Assembly: GCF_025244905.1 (NCBI RefSeq)
Contig: NZ_CP104285.1
Span: 1 to 64,000 of the forward strand
Source: Enterobacter mori
Lineage (GTDB): Bacteria > Pseudomonadota > Gammaproteobacteria > Enterobacterales > Enterobacteriaceae
DNA: 64,000 bases
Direction of reading: 5' to 3'
Every line of letters starts with the position of its first letter. Position 1 is the stretch's first letter. The notes below the pieces were generated by a model. The model saw only the letters and a list, made by a program, of their open reading frames with translations. It was not told the origin of the DNA and ran no database searches. A program made the position numbers and the translations under genes. Below, piece by piece: positions 26,438 to 35,567 of this stretch.

Positions 26438-27540
26438 TGACAGGATGTCATGTGATGGCCAAACCGGCCAGCTCTCGCTGTAACCTGAACTGCCGTTACT
26501 GTTTTTATATCGATAAACCCGAACAACCCCAAATGAGCGAGGCCACTCTGGAGGCGTTTATTTGCCAACAGATTGCTGCCCAGCCGGATGATGACGTTCA
26601 CTTTGCCTGGCAGGGAGGTGAACCCACGCTGTGCGGCATCAATTTTTTTCGTAACGTGGTGGCGTTGCAGCAACTCCACGGGAAAGGAAAGCGCATCATG
26701 AACGCTTTTCAGACTAACGGCGTACTGCTCAACGATGAATGGTGCCGTTTTTTTCGCGAAAACGACTGGCTGGTAGGTATCTCTGTCGATGGTCCTGCCG
26801 AATTGCACGATGCCTATCGTGTTAACCGTCGCGGCAATTCGACTCACCAAAAAGTTCTCGCAGCCATTGAAAAGCTATGCATTCATCAGGTTTCTTTCAA
26901 TCTTCTGACGGTGGTCAATCAACACAACAGCCAACAGCCGGAGCGGGTGTACCGTTTTCTTCGCACGCTCGGCACCCCATTTTTGCAGTTTATTCCGTTG
27001 GTAGAGCAGAGTAATCCGTCATCAGTGAGTGACAGGGAGTGGGGGACATTCCTGAAGGCAATCTTCGACCTCTGGGTAAGAGAAGATGTAGGGCGCGTTT
27101 TTGTGCAGCTCTTTGACTCAATGCTTGGCGTCTGGAGTGGCTATCCCGCACAGATGTGCTCACTGGCCGAACGCTGCGGGCATGCCTTTGCACTAGAGGC
27201 CAATGGCGATCTCTATCAATGTGACCACTATGTTTACCCTGAATACTGTCTGGGAAATATTCATCAAATGTCGATATCTGTTCTTAACCAAACCGCCGCG
27301 GCGCGTGCATTTGGCGAAATTAAGCATGATTCGCTCACGGATGAGTGTAGGCAGTGTTCTGTTCTTCCCCTGTGCAATGGCGACTGCCCCCGCCATCGCC
27401 TGAACGGTAAAAGCGTGCTGTGCGAGGGCTACCGTGATTTCTTTTTTCACAGCACGCCGTACATGCGGGCCATGCGCGACCACATCAGGCATCAACGTTC
27501 GCCCGCTGAACTGATGAAACAGCTGCGGCAGAGCGGCTGA
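26437..27540 (+). CDS. yidF: YidF, radical-SAM anaerobic sulfatase maturase
   Basis: This enzyme is expected to convert the active-site Cys of YidJ to formylglycine under anaerobic conditions. It has 367 residues, a normal anSME length. The radical-SAM cluster motif is Cys15-x3-Cys19-x2-Cys22 (CNLNCRYC). The C-terminal SPASM cysteines lie in CSLAERCGH, QCDHYVYPEYC and ECRQCSVLPLCNGDC. E. coli K-12 YidF is, as I recall, much shorter (about 165 residues), so this genome appears to keep the complete enzyme. It ends 3 bases from the convergent dsdA. Confidence 0.92.
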   Translation: MTGCHVMAKPASSRCNLNCRYCFYIDKPEQPQMSEATLEAFICQQIAAQPDDDVHFAWQGGEPTLCGINFFRNVVALQQLHGKGKRIMNAFQTNGVLLNDEWCRFFRENDWLVGISVDGPAELHDAYRVNRRGNSTHQKVLAAIEKLCIHQVSFNLLTVVNQHNSQQPERVYRFLRTLGTPFLQFIPLVEQSNPSSVSDREWGTFLKAIFDLWVREDVGRVFVQLFDSMLGVWSGYPAQMCSLAERCGHAFALEANGDLYQCDHYVYPEYCLGNIHQMSISVLNQTAAARAFGEIKHDSLTDECRQCSVLPLCNGDCPRHRLNGKSVLCEGYRDFFFHSTPYMRAMRDHIRHQRSPAELMKQLRQSG

Positions 27541-27543
27541 CGA

Positions 27544-28833
27544 TCAGGCGTTTCCCTTCGCCAGATACTTCGCCATCTCGTCTTCCGGCACCATGCCGCC
27601 GCCCGTCGCCCACACCAGGTGAGTAACGCTGGCATCTGAAAGCACGCGCAGCGGCCCGGCCATCCCCGCCAGTGCTGACGGCTCCAGGCGAATCCCTTCC
27701 TCCTGCGCCAGCCAGCCGAGCATGTCGTACATGCTTTGGTCGGAAAGGGTGTAGAACCCGTCAAGCAGGCGCTCCATCGCGCGGCCCACGAAGCCGGACG
27801 CGCGGCCTACCGCCAGACCGTCCGCCGCCGTCACGTTATCAATGCCCAGATCCTGTACCGCGATTTCATCGTGCAGGCCGGTGTAGACGCCCAGCAGCAT
27901 GCACGGGGAGTGCGTTGGCTCCGCGAAGAAGCAGTGGACGTTATCGCCAAAGGCCAGCTTCAGGCCAAACGCCACCCCACCGGGGCCGCCGCCGACGCCG
28001 CACGGCAGGTAGACGTACAGGGGGTGATCGGCATCCACCACGCGGCCCTGTTCGGCAAACTGCGCCTTCAGGCGCTCACCTGCAACGGCATAGCCCAGGA
28101 ATAAGGTGCGGGAATTTTCATCGTCAATGAAGAAACAGTTCGGATCGCTTTCCGCCGCTTTTCGTCCCTGCTCTACCGCCACGCCGTAATCCTGCTCATA
28201 TTCCACGACGATGACGCCGTGGCTGCGCAGCCTGGCTTTCTTCCACTCGCGGGCGTCGGCGGACATATGCACCGTCACCTTAAAACCGATACGGGCGCTC
28301 ATAATGCCGATGGACATCCCCAGGTTGCCGGTTGAGCCCACCGCAATGCTGTACTGGCTGAAAAAGTCCTTAAAGCGCGGCTCCAGCAGAACGCTGTAGT
28401 CGTCTTCAACGCTCAGCAACCCGGCGTCCAGCGCCAGTTTTTCCGCGTGGGTCAGCACCTCGTAGATGCCGCCGCGCGCTTTAATCGAGCCGGAGATCGG
28501 CAGATGGCTGTCTTTTTTCAGCAGCAGGCTGCCGGGAATGGGTTTGCCGGACTCTTTCGCCAGCCGCGTCTGCATTGCCGGAATGGCGACCAGTTCGGAT
28601 TCAATAATCCCGCCCGTTGCCGCCGTTTCCGGGAAGGCTTTCGCCAGATACGGCGCGAAGCGTTTCAGGCGAGCATGCGCGTCGTCCACGTCGGCTTTGG
28701 TCAGCCCGACATGCGGCAATCCTTCAGCCAGCGTTGTGGTACGCGGGTTAATCCATGTGGTTTCTTTCAGGGCAATCAGATCCTCAACCAGAGGAAACTG
28801 TGCGGTTAAAGTAGTGATAGTTGCGTTTTCCAT
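27544..28833 (-). CDS. dsdA: D-serine dehydratase
   Basis: DsdA is a PLP enzyme that deaminates toxic D-serine to pyruvate and ammonia. Lys118 in SGSIKARGG holds the cofactor, and the phosphate cradle CGVGGGPGG is near residue 265. The length is 429 against 442 in E. coli. From memory of the E. coli sequence, about 13 residues are missing between AGMAGPLRV and [10 protein letters not shown] near the C-terminus, in frame. It lies 17 bases after dsdX in a two-gene operon divergent from dsdC. Confidence 0.95.
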   Translation of the reverse strand: MENATITTLTAQFPLVEDLIALKETTWINPRTTTLAEGLPHVGLTKADVDDAHARLKRFAPYLAKAFPETAATGGIIESELVAIPAMQTRLAKESGKPIPGSLLLKKDSHLPISGSIKARGGIYEVLTHAEKLALDAGLLSVEDDYSVLLEPRFKDFFSQYSIAVGSTGNLGMSIGIMSARIGFKVTVHMSADAREWKKARLRSHGVIVVEYEQDYGVAVEQGRKAAESDPNCFFIDDENSRTLFLGYAVAGERLKAQFAEQGRVVDADHPLYVYLPCGVGGGPGGVAFGLKLAFGDNVHCFFAEPTHSPCMLLGVYTGLHDEIAVQDLGIDNVTAADGLAVGRASGFVGRAMERLLDGFYTLSDQSMYDMLGWLAQEEGIRLEPSALAGMAGPLRVLSDASVTHLVWATGGGMVPEDEMAKYLAKGNA

Positions 28834-28850
28834 AATACGTCTCTTCGCGC

Positions 28851-30188
28851 TCAGATAATGAAGGAAAGCAGGAATGTGCCGCCAAGTGCAAGCACCGAGG
28901 CGATAAACGTCGCCGTCGTATAGTATTTGAAGGTCTCATTCAGGGTCGCGCCGCAGTATTGCTTCACCAGCCAGAAGAGAGAATCGGTCACGATCGTGCA
29001 GCCAATGGCGCCGGAACCGATGGCAATGGTGATGATCTCCGGGCTCACATTCGGGTAGAGTGGCAGCATCGGCGCGACGATCGCCGTGGCGCCCATCATC
29101 GCCACCGTCGCGGAGCCTACAGCGGCATGCAGCACCAGCGCCACCAGCCAGGCGAGCAGGATTGGGTGCATGTGCAGGTTCGAGAGAATATGCGCCAGCG
29201 AGTCCGCCAGCCCGCTGGTTTTCAGGATGGCGTTGAACGCGCCGCCCGCCCCAATAATCAGCAAAATGTTGGCAATAGAGCCAAAGCCGTGCTCGGTGTG
29301 CGTCAGCATTGCGCCCATGCCCATTTGCTGGCGGATGCCCAGCAGGTAGTAGGCGACAAACACGGCGATAAACATCGCGGTGATGGGGTTGCCGATAAAC
29401 TCCAGCAGCGTATACAGCGTGCCTTCTTTTGCCATATTCAGCTCGGCAATGGTTTTCACCAGCATCAGCGCAATTGGCAGCAGCACCGTGAACAGGGTAG
29501 CGCCCAGCGACGGCAGGGTGTGCTCTTCCCGCACCTTCAGGTCTGAAAATTCCACCGGAACCGGCTTAAACGGCAGACGGTTGCCGAGCAGTTTCAGGAA
29601 CAGCGGGCCGCCGACCAGCGAGGCCATCAGGCCCACCAGCAGACCGTAGACAATCACCGTCCCGACGTCCGCCCCTAATTTATTGGTCACAAACAGCGCG
29701 GCCGGATGCGGCGGCACCACGCAGTGCACCGCCATCAGCGCGGTACAGAGCGGAATGGCCAGCTTGAGCAGCGACGTGTTAGTCTTTTTGGCGATGGAAA
29801 ACGCCAGCGGGATCAGCAGTACCACGCCCACTTCCACGAACAGCGTAATGCCGCAGATAAGGCCCACCAGCACCATAATCACGTCCGCCGACAGCCAGCG
29901 GCAGCGCTGCAACGTAATGCCAATGCGTTCCGCCGCGCCGGAGACTTCCATCATCTTGCCGAGAATGGTGCCCAGACCAATCACCGCCGCCAGGAAGCCC
30001 AGCGTACCGCCAATTCCACTCTCAATGGCGTTCACCATATCCAGCGGGCTCATCCCCATCATCGCGCCGACGAAAAAGCTCGCCAGCAGCAGTGCGAGGA
30101 ACGGGTGAAACTTCAGTTTTACGATGGTTAAAACAATCAACACAATGCTGACCAGCAGCGTTGCCACAACCCAGACCTGAGATCCCAT
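28851..30188 (-). CDS. dsdX: D-serine transporter DsdX (GntP family)
   Basis: DsdX imports D-serine by proton symport. It has 445 residues, the family length, with about 12 hydrophobic segments and GntP-type motifs such as [19 protein letters not shown] at the N-terminus and [16 protein letters not shown] near residue 365. It is the first gene of dsdXA, activated by the divergent DsdC. The D-serine genes sit here between yidF and emrD, whereas E. coli K-12 has them near evgAS. Confidence 0.95.
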   Translation of the reverse strand: MGSQVWVVATLLVSIVLIVLTIVKLKFHPFLALLLASFFVGAMMGMSPLDMVNAIESGIGGTLGFLAAVIGLGTILGKMMEVSGAAERIGITLQRCRWLSADVIMVLVGLICGITLFVEVGVVLLIPLAFSIAKKTNTSLLKLAIPLCTALMAVHCVVPPHPAALFVTNKLGADVGTVIVYGLLVGLMASLVGGPLFLKLLGNRLPFKPVPVEFSDLKVREEHTLPSLGATLFTVLLPIALMLVKTIAELNMAKEGTLYTLLEFIGNPITAMFIAVFVAYYLLGIRQQMGMGAMLTHTEHGFGSIANILLIIGAGGAFNAILKTSGLADSLAHILSNLHMHPILLAWLVALVLHAAVGSATVAMMGATAIVAPMLPLYPNVSPEIITIAIGSGAIGCTIVTDSLFWLVKQYCGATLNETFKYYTTATFIASVLALGGTFLLSFII

Positions 30189-30392
30189 ATCTCACCTCAC
30201 CCTTATGTCATCTGTGGGTATTGGACGAAAAAACGGCGTGGGCTGACAAACGATATAAATTGGCGTTCAGATGAGCCAGATTGGATCAACTGAGTGACTG
30301 TGCTCTAAAAAGTGCACTTAATTCGTATTAGGTTCACATAAATTCACCCTTGAGCGGTATGCTGAGCGCAGAAACCCCGCGTGAGAATTGTG

Positions 30393-31319
30393 ATGAACGA
30401 TGCAAATGAAGCCAGAAACCGGCTGTTAAACGGCTGGCAACTGTCGAAAATGTACACCTTTGAAGTGGCGGCCCGGCATGAGTCCTTCGCGCTGGCGGCG
30501 GAGGAGTTGTCGCTCAGCCCCAGCGCGGTGAGCCACCGCATCAACCTGCTGGAAGAGGAGCTGGGTATTCAGCTGTTTGTCCGCTCGCACCGTAAAGTCG
30601 AGCTGACGCAGGAGGGAAAGCGCGTTTACTGGACGCTAAAATCGTCCCTCGACACCCTGAATCAGGAGATCCTGGATATCAAAAACCAGGCGCTCTCCGG
30701 CACGCTGACGGTTTACTCCCGCCCGTCGATTGCCCAGTGCTGGCTGGTGCCGATGTTGGGGGACTTTACCCGCCGCTACCCGTCGATTTCACTCACCATC
30801 CTGACCGGCAATGATTACGTTAATATGCAGCGAACCGGCGTCGATCTGGCGCTCTATTTTGACGATACGCCGCCAAACCACCTCGCTCATCACTTCCTGA
30901 TGGACGAGGAGATTCTGCCCGTCTGCTCACCGCAGTATGCCCGCGAGCATGAACTGCTGAAAAACCCCGATAACCTTAGACACTGCACGCTGCTGCACGA
31001 CCGTCAGGCCTGGAGCAATGATTCCGGTACGGATGAGTGGCTGAGCTGGGCGCAGCACTTTGCGGTGAATATGCCGCCATCGTCGGGCATTGGTTTCGAT
31101 CGTTCTGATTTAGCCATTATCGCGGCCATTAATAACGTGGGGGTGGCGATGGGGAGAAAGCGGCTGGTGCAAAAACGTCTCGAACGGGGGGAGCTGATCG
31201 CACCCTTTAATGGGAAAACCCTCAAGTGCCATCAGCATTATTACATCTCAACGCTTCCCGGCCGTCAGTGGCCGAAAATTGACGCCTTTATCGGCTGGCT
31301 AAGAGAGCTGGCGGGTTGA
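30393..31319 (+). CDS. dsdC: LysR-type D-serine activator DsdC
   Basis: DsdC activates dsdXA in the presence of D-serine. ATG 30393 (MNDANEARNRLL) gives 308 residues; an in-frame GTG at 30381 would add four. The N-terminal helix-turn-helix is FALAAEELSLSPSAVSHRINLLEEELG at about 30-56, followed by the LysR substrate domain. WSNDSGTDEWLSWAQHF and SSGIGFDRSDLAIIAAINNVG are the DsdC-specific stretches. It is divergent from dsdX across 204 bases. Confidence 0.95.
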   Translation: MNDANEARNRLLNGWQLSKMYTFEVAARHESFALAAEELSLSPSAVSHRINLLEEELGIQLFVRSHRKVELTQEGKRVYWTLKSSLDTLNQEILDIKNQALSGTLTVYSRPSIAQCWLVPMLGDFTRRYPSISLTILTGNDYVNMQRTGVDLALYFDDTPPNHLAHHFLMDEEILPVCSPQYAREHELLKNPDNLRHCTLLHDRQAWSNDSGTDEWLSWAQHFAVNMPPSSGIGFDRSDLAIIAAINNVGVAMGRKRLVQKRLERGELIAPFNGKTLKCHQHYYISTLPGRQWPKIDAFIGWLRELAG

Positions 31320-31403
31320 AGAATTATTACGCTTTCGCGCTACACCAAATGTGAAAAAGCGTGCTAAATACAGGTAATGCTTTTGATTTATCCAGGGTAA
31401 ACC

Positions 31404-32492
31404 GTGTTAAAGCCTCTCATCGCTACCGCGTTACTGATCTCTTCCGGCTGGACCATTGCCGCTGAACCGCCGCTGACGGCTGCCCGTTACGCGCAGATGC
31501 TGGGCGTCGGAATGGATGTCGACTGGGCGCGCACCGAGCGCGGTATCCGCGAGTTCGATCCGCTGGTGGTCCGTGATTTCCAGGTGAAAGGCATACGTCA
31601 TGTCCGTATTCGGGTGGCGGGCGAACCGACGGAAGCGCGGCTGATTCACCTGCGTAAGCTGGTGGAGGCCTGCGAGCAATACGGCGTCATCCCCATCATC
31701 GCTTATCAGGCCGATGAGTATAAAAACGACCCGAAAGCGGATACCGAAAAAGAGGTGATCAACTGGTGGATTGCCGTAGCGCACTATTTTGGTCAGCGCT
31801 CGCCGTTGCTGGGCTTTGACCTGATCTACGAACCGGCGGACAAGCTCAACCGCAACCTTGCTTCGCTCAACCGGGTGTATGAGAAAGCGATCAAAGACAT
31901 TCACGCCATTGATGCCAGCCGCATGATTTTTATCGCCCCTCGTCTGCGCGCCGCGCCGGAGGATTTATCCAGCCTGAAGCTGCCCGCACACAGCCAGAAT
32001 TACCTGCTGGCGGAGTGGCATATTTTCCCCTGGGGTCCGCTGAAAACGAACGGCAAATACCCGTGGACGTCCGGAACCGCGGCTGAGAAAGCGGCTATCC
32101 GTAACCGAATCAACGCCGCGCTGCACTGGCAACAAAAAACCGGGCACGTGAGCTGGGTTGGCGGCTGGGGGGGGGGCGAATCGAAAAGCCTGACACCAAC
32201 CGCCTCCCAGATGGCCTTCGCCACCTTTATGGCCTGCGAGCTGCAAAAGGCGAAAATCCCGTATGCGCTTAACGCGGATTTCCAGTTTTACGACGGGGAA
32301 GAGGGGGCCTGGCGGCCAGCGCCGGAGCCGTTATTGCAGGCGATGATTGCGCCCGTCTGTGAAAAGCCCGGCGAGAAGCCGGGCCATCATGCGGTTAAAC
32401 CGGCTGCTCGTGATGCGGGACACGCGACGCCAGCGGCAGCCAGCACAGTAAAATCAGCAGCCCCATCAGCGTCATCAGCAGGCCCAAACTAG
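31404..32492 (+). CDS. Secreted GH5-like (cellulase-family) protein
   Basis: This is a 362-residue protein with a signal peptide (MLKPLIATALLISSGWTIAA, cleavage near residue 20), starting at GTG 31404 after CCAGGG. The barrel-like body resembles GH5: FDLIYEP (Glu143) sits where NEP holds the acid/base, and HVSWVGGWG near 248-256 sits where GEFG/GEWG holds the nucleophile. Both signatures are altered (Tyr for Asn, Gly254 for Glu), so activity is doubtful. A run of ten G at 32167-32176 encodes WGGG. About the last 33 codons are antisense to emrD and low in complexity. The substrate is unknown. Confidence 0.6.
   Translation: MLKPLIATALLISSGWTIAAEPPLTAARYAQMLGVGMDVDWARTERGIREFDPLVVRDFQVKGIRHVRIRVAGEPTEARLIHLRKLVEACEQYGVIPIIAYQADEYKNDPKADTEKEVINWWIAVAHYFGQRSPLLGFDLIYEPADKLNRNLASLNRVYEKAIKDIHAIDASRMIFIAPRLRAAPEDLSSLKLPAHSQNYLLAEWHIFPWGPLKTNGKYPWTSGTAAEKAAIRNRINAALHWQQKTGHVSWVGGWGGGESKSLTPTASQMAFATFMACELQKAKIPYALNADFQFYDGEEGAWRPAPEPLLQAMIAPVCEKPGEKPGHHAVKPAARDAGHATPAAASTVKSAAPSASSAGPN
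32362..32384 (-). terminator. Terminator of emrD
   Basis: GCCCGGC / GCCGGGC around a 5-base loop is followed by TTTT on the minus strand, 10 bases after the emrD stop. It lies inside the open frame of the convergent GH5-like gene. Confidence 0.8.
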
Positions 32493-33579
32493 CCTGCCCG
32501 GTCTGCGGCATCATGGCCGAGAGCCAGGCCAGCGCGCCGGAACCGATGTTCTGCAAACCGCCCACCAGCGCGCCCGCCGTACCGGCGAGGAACGGGAACG
32601 GCTCCATCGCGCCGCTTGTCGCCAGCGGGAACAGCATCCCCGCGCCGAAGAAGAACAGCGCCGCCGGGATGAGCAGCGTCCAGACCGTCATCACGCCAAA
32701 CAGCCCAGGGATCCACATCATCAGACCCGCCAGCAGGCAGCTGATCACCGACTGCCACATCAGCGTTGAGAAACGCTTGTTCGGGCGTCCGGCAAACCAC
32801 GCGCCGAAGAACGCCGCCGGGATCGGCAGAATAAACAGAATACTCACCACCATGCTGCTCAGGCCCAGCCCCGCGCCCAGCAGCACGCCGGAGCAGGCTT
32901 CGAATACCGCAATACCCGCCAGGCCGCCGATCAGCATCAGCAGGTAGCAGGTAAACGATCCGTTGCCGAACAGCGTTTTATAGCTGGCGATGAGCTTCGT
33001 GCGCGGCGCGTCCTGCGGGCGCGTTTCCGGCATCCAGCGCGCCATGCTGAAGGTGACAATCACGCAGAGCACCAGCAGGAAGGCGTAGCAGGCGCGCCAG
33101 GACCACATCGTGTCCAGCAGGCCGCCAATCAGCGGGGCGAGAAGCGGGCTGACCAGAATACCCATATTCAACAGGCTGTTGGCATGACGGAGCTGGGTGC
33201 CCTGATACATATCGCGCGGTAAGGTTCGCGCCATCACCCCCCCGACGCCGGTTCCGACACCCTGCAGGGCACTGGCGGCAATTAATACGGTCAGGTTATG
33301 GGTGGTCATCGTAATGACGGTCGCCACCATGAAAATGCTCATGCCTACCAGGATCACCGGGCGACGCCCGACGCGGTCGGACAGCGGGCCATAGAAAAGC
33401 TGCGAAACGCCATAGGTCAGCAGGTAGGCTGCCATTACGCTCTGCACCGCGCCCTCGCGGACGTTCAATTCCTTTGCCATGTCGGCGATAGCCGGAATGT
33501 AGATGGTTTGCGCCATCTGACCGACGGCCACCAGTAACACCAGCATCAACAATAAGTTAACGTTCCTTTGTTTTTTCAT
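32395..33579 (-). CDS. emrD: Multidrug efflux MFS transporter EmrD
   Basis: EmrD exports hydrophobic compounds and uncouplers using the proton gradient. The frame is open well upstream, but ATG 33579 (MKKQRNVNLLLMLVLLVAVG) gives 394 residues as in E. coli. It has twelve hydrophobic segments; the drug:H+ antiporter motif GPLSDRVGRRPVIL follows helix 2. Its last 98 bases are overlapped by the convergent GH5-like gene. The 175 bases upstream hold no visible gene. Confidence 0.96.
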   Translation of the reverse strand: MKKQRNVNLLLMLVLLVAVGQMAQTIYIPAIADMAKELNVREGAVQSVMAAYLLTYGVSQLFYGPLSDRVGRRPVILVGMSIFMVATVITMTTHNLTVLIAASALQGVGTGVGGVMARTLPRDMYQGTQLRHANSLLNMGILVSPLLAPLIGGLLDTMWSWRACYAFLLVLCVIVTFSMARWMPETRPQDAPRTKLIASYKTLFGNGSFTCYLLMLIGGLAGIAVFEACSGVLLGAGLGLSSMVVSILFILPIPAAFFGAWFAGRPNKRFSTLMWQSVISCLLAGLMMWIPGLFGVMTVWTLLIPAALFFFGAGMLFPLATSGAMEPFPFLAGTAGALVGGLQNIGSGALAWLSAMMPQTGQASLGLLMTLMGLLILLCWLPLASRVPHHEQPV

Positions 33580-33754
33580 GTCGCTGAATACTTTTGCCAA
33601 AAGAGAAAAATGAAGAATAAGTGACTGCGAATTCCCGTAAATGCGCGAGGAATCTACCACATTGAGATGACAATTTAAGCATTGTTGTGGTGAATGAAAA
33701 AACCGGGAAAGGCAGGATTTGTAAACAAGAACGGCAAGTAATGTTGCCAGTGAT

Positions 33755-34588
33755 TTACGCCAGGCGCAGCAGAATGGCGCCGCAGGCGATACCCAGCGCC
33801 GCCGCGATGCGCAGGCCCGCAACCTTCTCTTTTAAAAGCAAAAATGCGATCAGCGCCCCGAAAAGAATCGAGGTTTCCCGTAGCGCCGCGACCACCGCCA
33901 GCGGTGCCTGCGTCATTGCCCAAAGCGCCAGACCGTATGATCCCATGGTGCCAACGCCGCCGAGTAGTCCCTTTTTCCAGTGCAGACGCAGGTAGCCGGA
34001 CGCCTCGCGCCGACGTGCCACCATCGCCCAGCTCAGCAGGCAGAAGCCGTTCATAAAGAACGTCCACAGCGTATAGCCCAGCGCGGTGCCGGACAGCCGC
34101 ACGCCGGTGCCGTCCACCAGCGTGTAGCCTGCGATAAAACAGGCGTTCAGGAGCGCCAGCCAGATCCCTTTGCGTGACTGCATGCGGCCATGCATCGCCA
34201 TAATGAGAATCGACAGGCAGATCACGCCAATGCCTGACCAGGCGAGCCAGGAGAGACGATCGCCGAGCGCCAGCACGCTGATCAGCGCCACCAGCAGCGG
34301 GGCGGTGCCGCGCATCAGCGGGTAGGTCTGGCTCATATCGGAGACCTGATAGGTCTTCGCCACCAGTACGGTGTACACCACCTGTAAGGCGCAGGAGACA
34401 ATCAGAAACGGCCAGCTTTCAGCAGATGGCTGAGGGGAAAACGGCAGTAAGACCAGAGCGATAACCGTGGCGGAGCCGCTGACGCTTATTGCGGAATAGA
34501 GCTTGTCCGTTCCGGCTTTAACGATGGCGTTCCAGCTGGCATGCAGCAGCGCGGCGAAGAGCAAAATGCAGAAAACGGTGATGGTCAT
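33755..34588 (-). CDS. DMT-superfamily (EamA-type) permease
   Basis: This is an inner-membrane protein of 277 residues with about ten hydrophobic segments, arranged as two EamA halves; the second half has ALRETSILFGALIAFLLLKEK. The closest category is the drug/metabolite transporter superfamily. The substrate cannot be read from the sequence. It stands alone between emrD and a GNAT gene, all on the minus strand, and is not at this position in E. coli K-12. Confidence 0.8.
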   Translation of the reverse strand: MTITVFCILLFAALLHASWNAIVKAGTDKLYSAISVSGSATVIALVLLPFSPQPSAESWPFLIVSCALQVVYTVLVAKTYQVSDMSQTYPLMRGTAPLLVALISVLALGDRLSWLAWSGIGVICLSILIMAMHGRMQSRKGIWLALLNACFIAGYTLVDGTGVRLSGTALGYTLWTFFMNGFCLLSWAMVARRREASGYLRLHWKKGLLGGVGTMGSYGLALWAMTQAPLAVVAALRETSILFGALIAFLLLKEKVAGLRIAAALGIACGAILLRLA

Positions 34589-34650
34589 GGCGTATCGGGT
34601 GATGAATTGTCACTCAACTGTAACATTCACATTCTGATGCCGCCAGCCGG

Positions 34651-35097
34651 TTACACCGCACAAAAAAGGCGGTGCGTTACCCGCGGTTCGTCTGAGACCA
34701 TCGTAAAACCCGCCCGATGATAAAACCCGTAGGCACTGTCTGGCGCATGGGTATTGAGAAAATCAAACCAGATGCTGGCATCGGCCATTACCACGGTCAA
34801 AAGCTGTTTGCCAATGCCCAGCCCGCGGCACTTCTCGCTGACGTAGAGATGGCGAATACGTCCGGCGCGCGGCTGCTGGCTGAACGGATCGCGGTTGAGG
34901 CCGCACACGCCCACCAGCTTGCCGTTGAGAAACGCACCCAGCAGCTTTTCACCCGGCGCGTTAAAGCGGTTCTCGCCCCGCTGCCAGTTCTCTTCCAGCC
35001 TGCGCAGCATGTTGAAATTCAATGCGATACTTTCCGCCTTCAGGGCGATATACCCCGGCTCATCCGGTGTGACAGGCTCAATTAACAGACGCGACAT
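34651..35097 (-). CDS. GNAT-family N-acetyltransferase
   Basis: This is a 148-residue protein with a GNAT fold: motif A IRHLYVSEKCRGLGIGKQLL at about residues 80-100 contains the R/QxxGxG/A acetyl-CoA loop, and YGFYHRAGF near 122 is motif B. The acceptor is unknown. It lies 62 bases upstream of the DMT gene on the same strand and may be transcribed with it. Confidence 0.82.
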   Translation of the reverse strand: MSRLLIEPVTPDEPGYIALKAESIALNFNMLRRLEENWQRGENRFNAPGEKLLGAFLNGKLVGVCGLNRDPFSQQPRAGRIRHLYVSEKCRGLGIGKQLLTVVMADASIWFDFLNTHAPDSAYGFYHRAGFTMVSDEPRVTHRLFCAV

Positions 35098-35117
35098 AGC
35101 ATTCCCTCGTTATTAAA

Positions 35118-35140
35118 GAGGGGCGGTTGCCCGCCCCTCT
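35118..35140 (-). terminator. Terminator of tisB
   Basis: AGAGGGGCGG / CCGCCCCTCT hairpin, followed on the minus strand by TTTAATA, lies about 20 bases beyond the tisB stop. Confidence 0.8.
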
Positions 35141-35161
35141 CAGGTGCGACTTGAACCTGAA

Positions 35162-35251
35162 TTACCGAACGTATTTCAGGACAGCATCAAGCAGTTGCAG
35201 TACTGCAACAATGAGTTTGAGGATAAGTATCACCATATCCACTACGCTCAT
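35162..35251 (-). CDS. tisB: TisB, SOS-induced membrane-depolarising toxin
   Basis: This is a 29-residue hydrophobic peptide beginning MSVVDMVILILKLIVAVLQ and ending LLDAVLKYVR, differing from E. coli TisB at only a few positions. TisB inserts in the inner membrane, collapses the proton motive force and promotes persister formation after DNA damage. Its ATG follows AAAAGGAG on the minus strand. A LexA box lies about 200 bases upstream. The transcript carries a segment complementary to the nearby IstR RNA, giving a complete type I toxin-antitoxin locus at the same emrD-ilvB position as in E. coli. Confidence 0.95.
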   Translation of the reverse strand: MSVVDMVILILKLIVAVLQLLDAVLKYVR

Positions 35252-35322
35252 ACGCGTCTCCTTTTGGTTAAAAGGAGCACGATGCTGGCGTACCTTTCCG
35301 CCGCCTGTTGCCAGCACCTGGA

Positions 35323-35340
35323 TTGACGTAACACAGTGTG
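35323..35340. promoter_or_regulatory. IstR-1 pairing site in the tisB leader
   Basis: TTGACGTAACACAGTGTG on the plus strand is repeated exactly at 35569-35586, inside istR. Because tisB is read from the minus strand, its mRNA carries the complement and can pair with IstR over at least 18 bases, the known standby-site mechanism. Confidence 0.88.
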
Positions 35341-35452
35341 CTCACTTCAGGGGTTAAGGCACTGACGGCACCACCCGTTTCAGCCAGGACTTCGTTGCGC
35401 CGGTAGAACTGCGGCCCCCTCGCTCACTGCGAACACCCTCAGTATAGATAAA

Positions 35453-35472
35453 TACTGTATGCATGAACAGTA
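35453..35472. promoter_or_regulatory. LexA box controlling tisB
   Basis: TACTGTATGCATGAACAGTA contains CTGT-N8-ACAG, a full match to the LexA consensus TACTGT(AT)4ACAGTA at the outer positions. A TATACT -10 element for the minus-strand tisB transcript lies just beyond it (complement of 35441-35446). Confidence 0.93.
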
Positions 35473-35532
35473 TTTTATGGACAAAATTTGGAAGGCGATC
35501 CATACTCAAAAACGTCAAAATCCGTGCCGGAA

Positions 35533-35561
35533 TTGCGCGTTCGTCTTCGATCGCGTATACT
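35533..35561 (+). promoter_or_regulatory. Sigma-70 promoter of istR
   Basis: TTGCGC at 35533-35538, a 17-base spacer and TATACT at 35556-35561 predict a transcript start at G35568, exactly the first base of the IstR-1-like sequence. Confidence 0.82.
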
Positions 35562-35567
35562 TTTTGC

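Noticed and set aside
33580..33822. Upstream extension of emrD
   Set aside because: The extra 81 codons are low quality and the known start MKKQRNVN lies at 33579.
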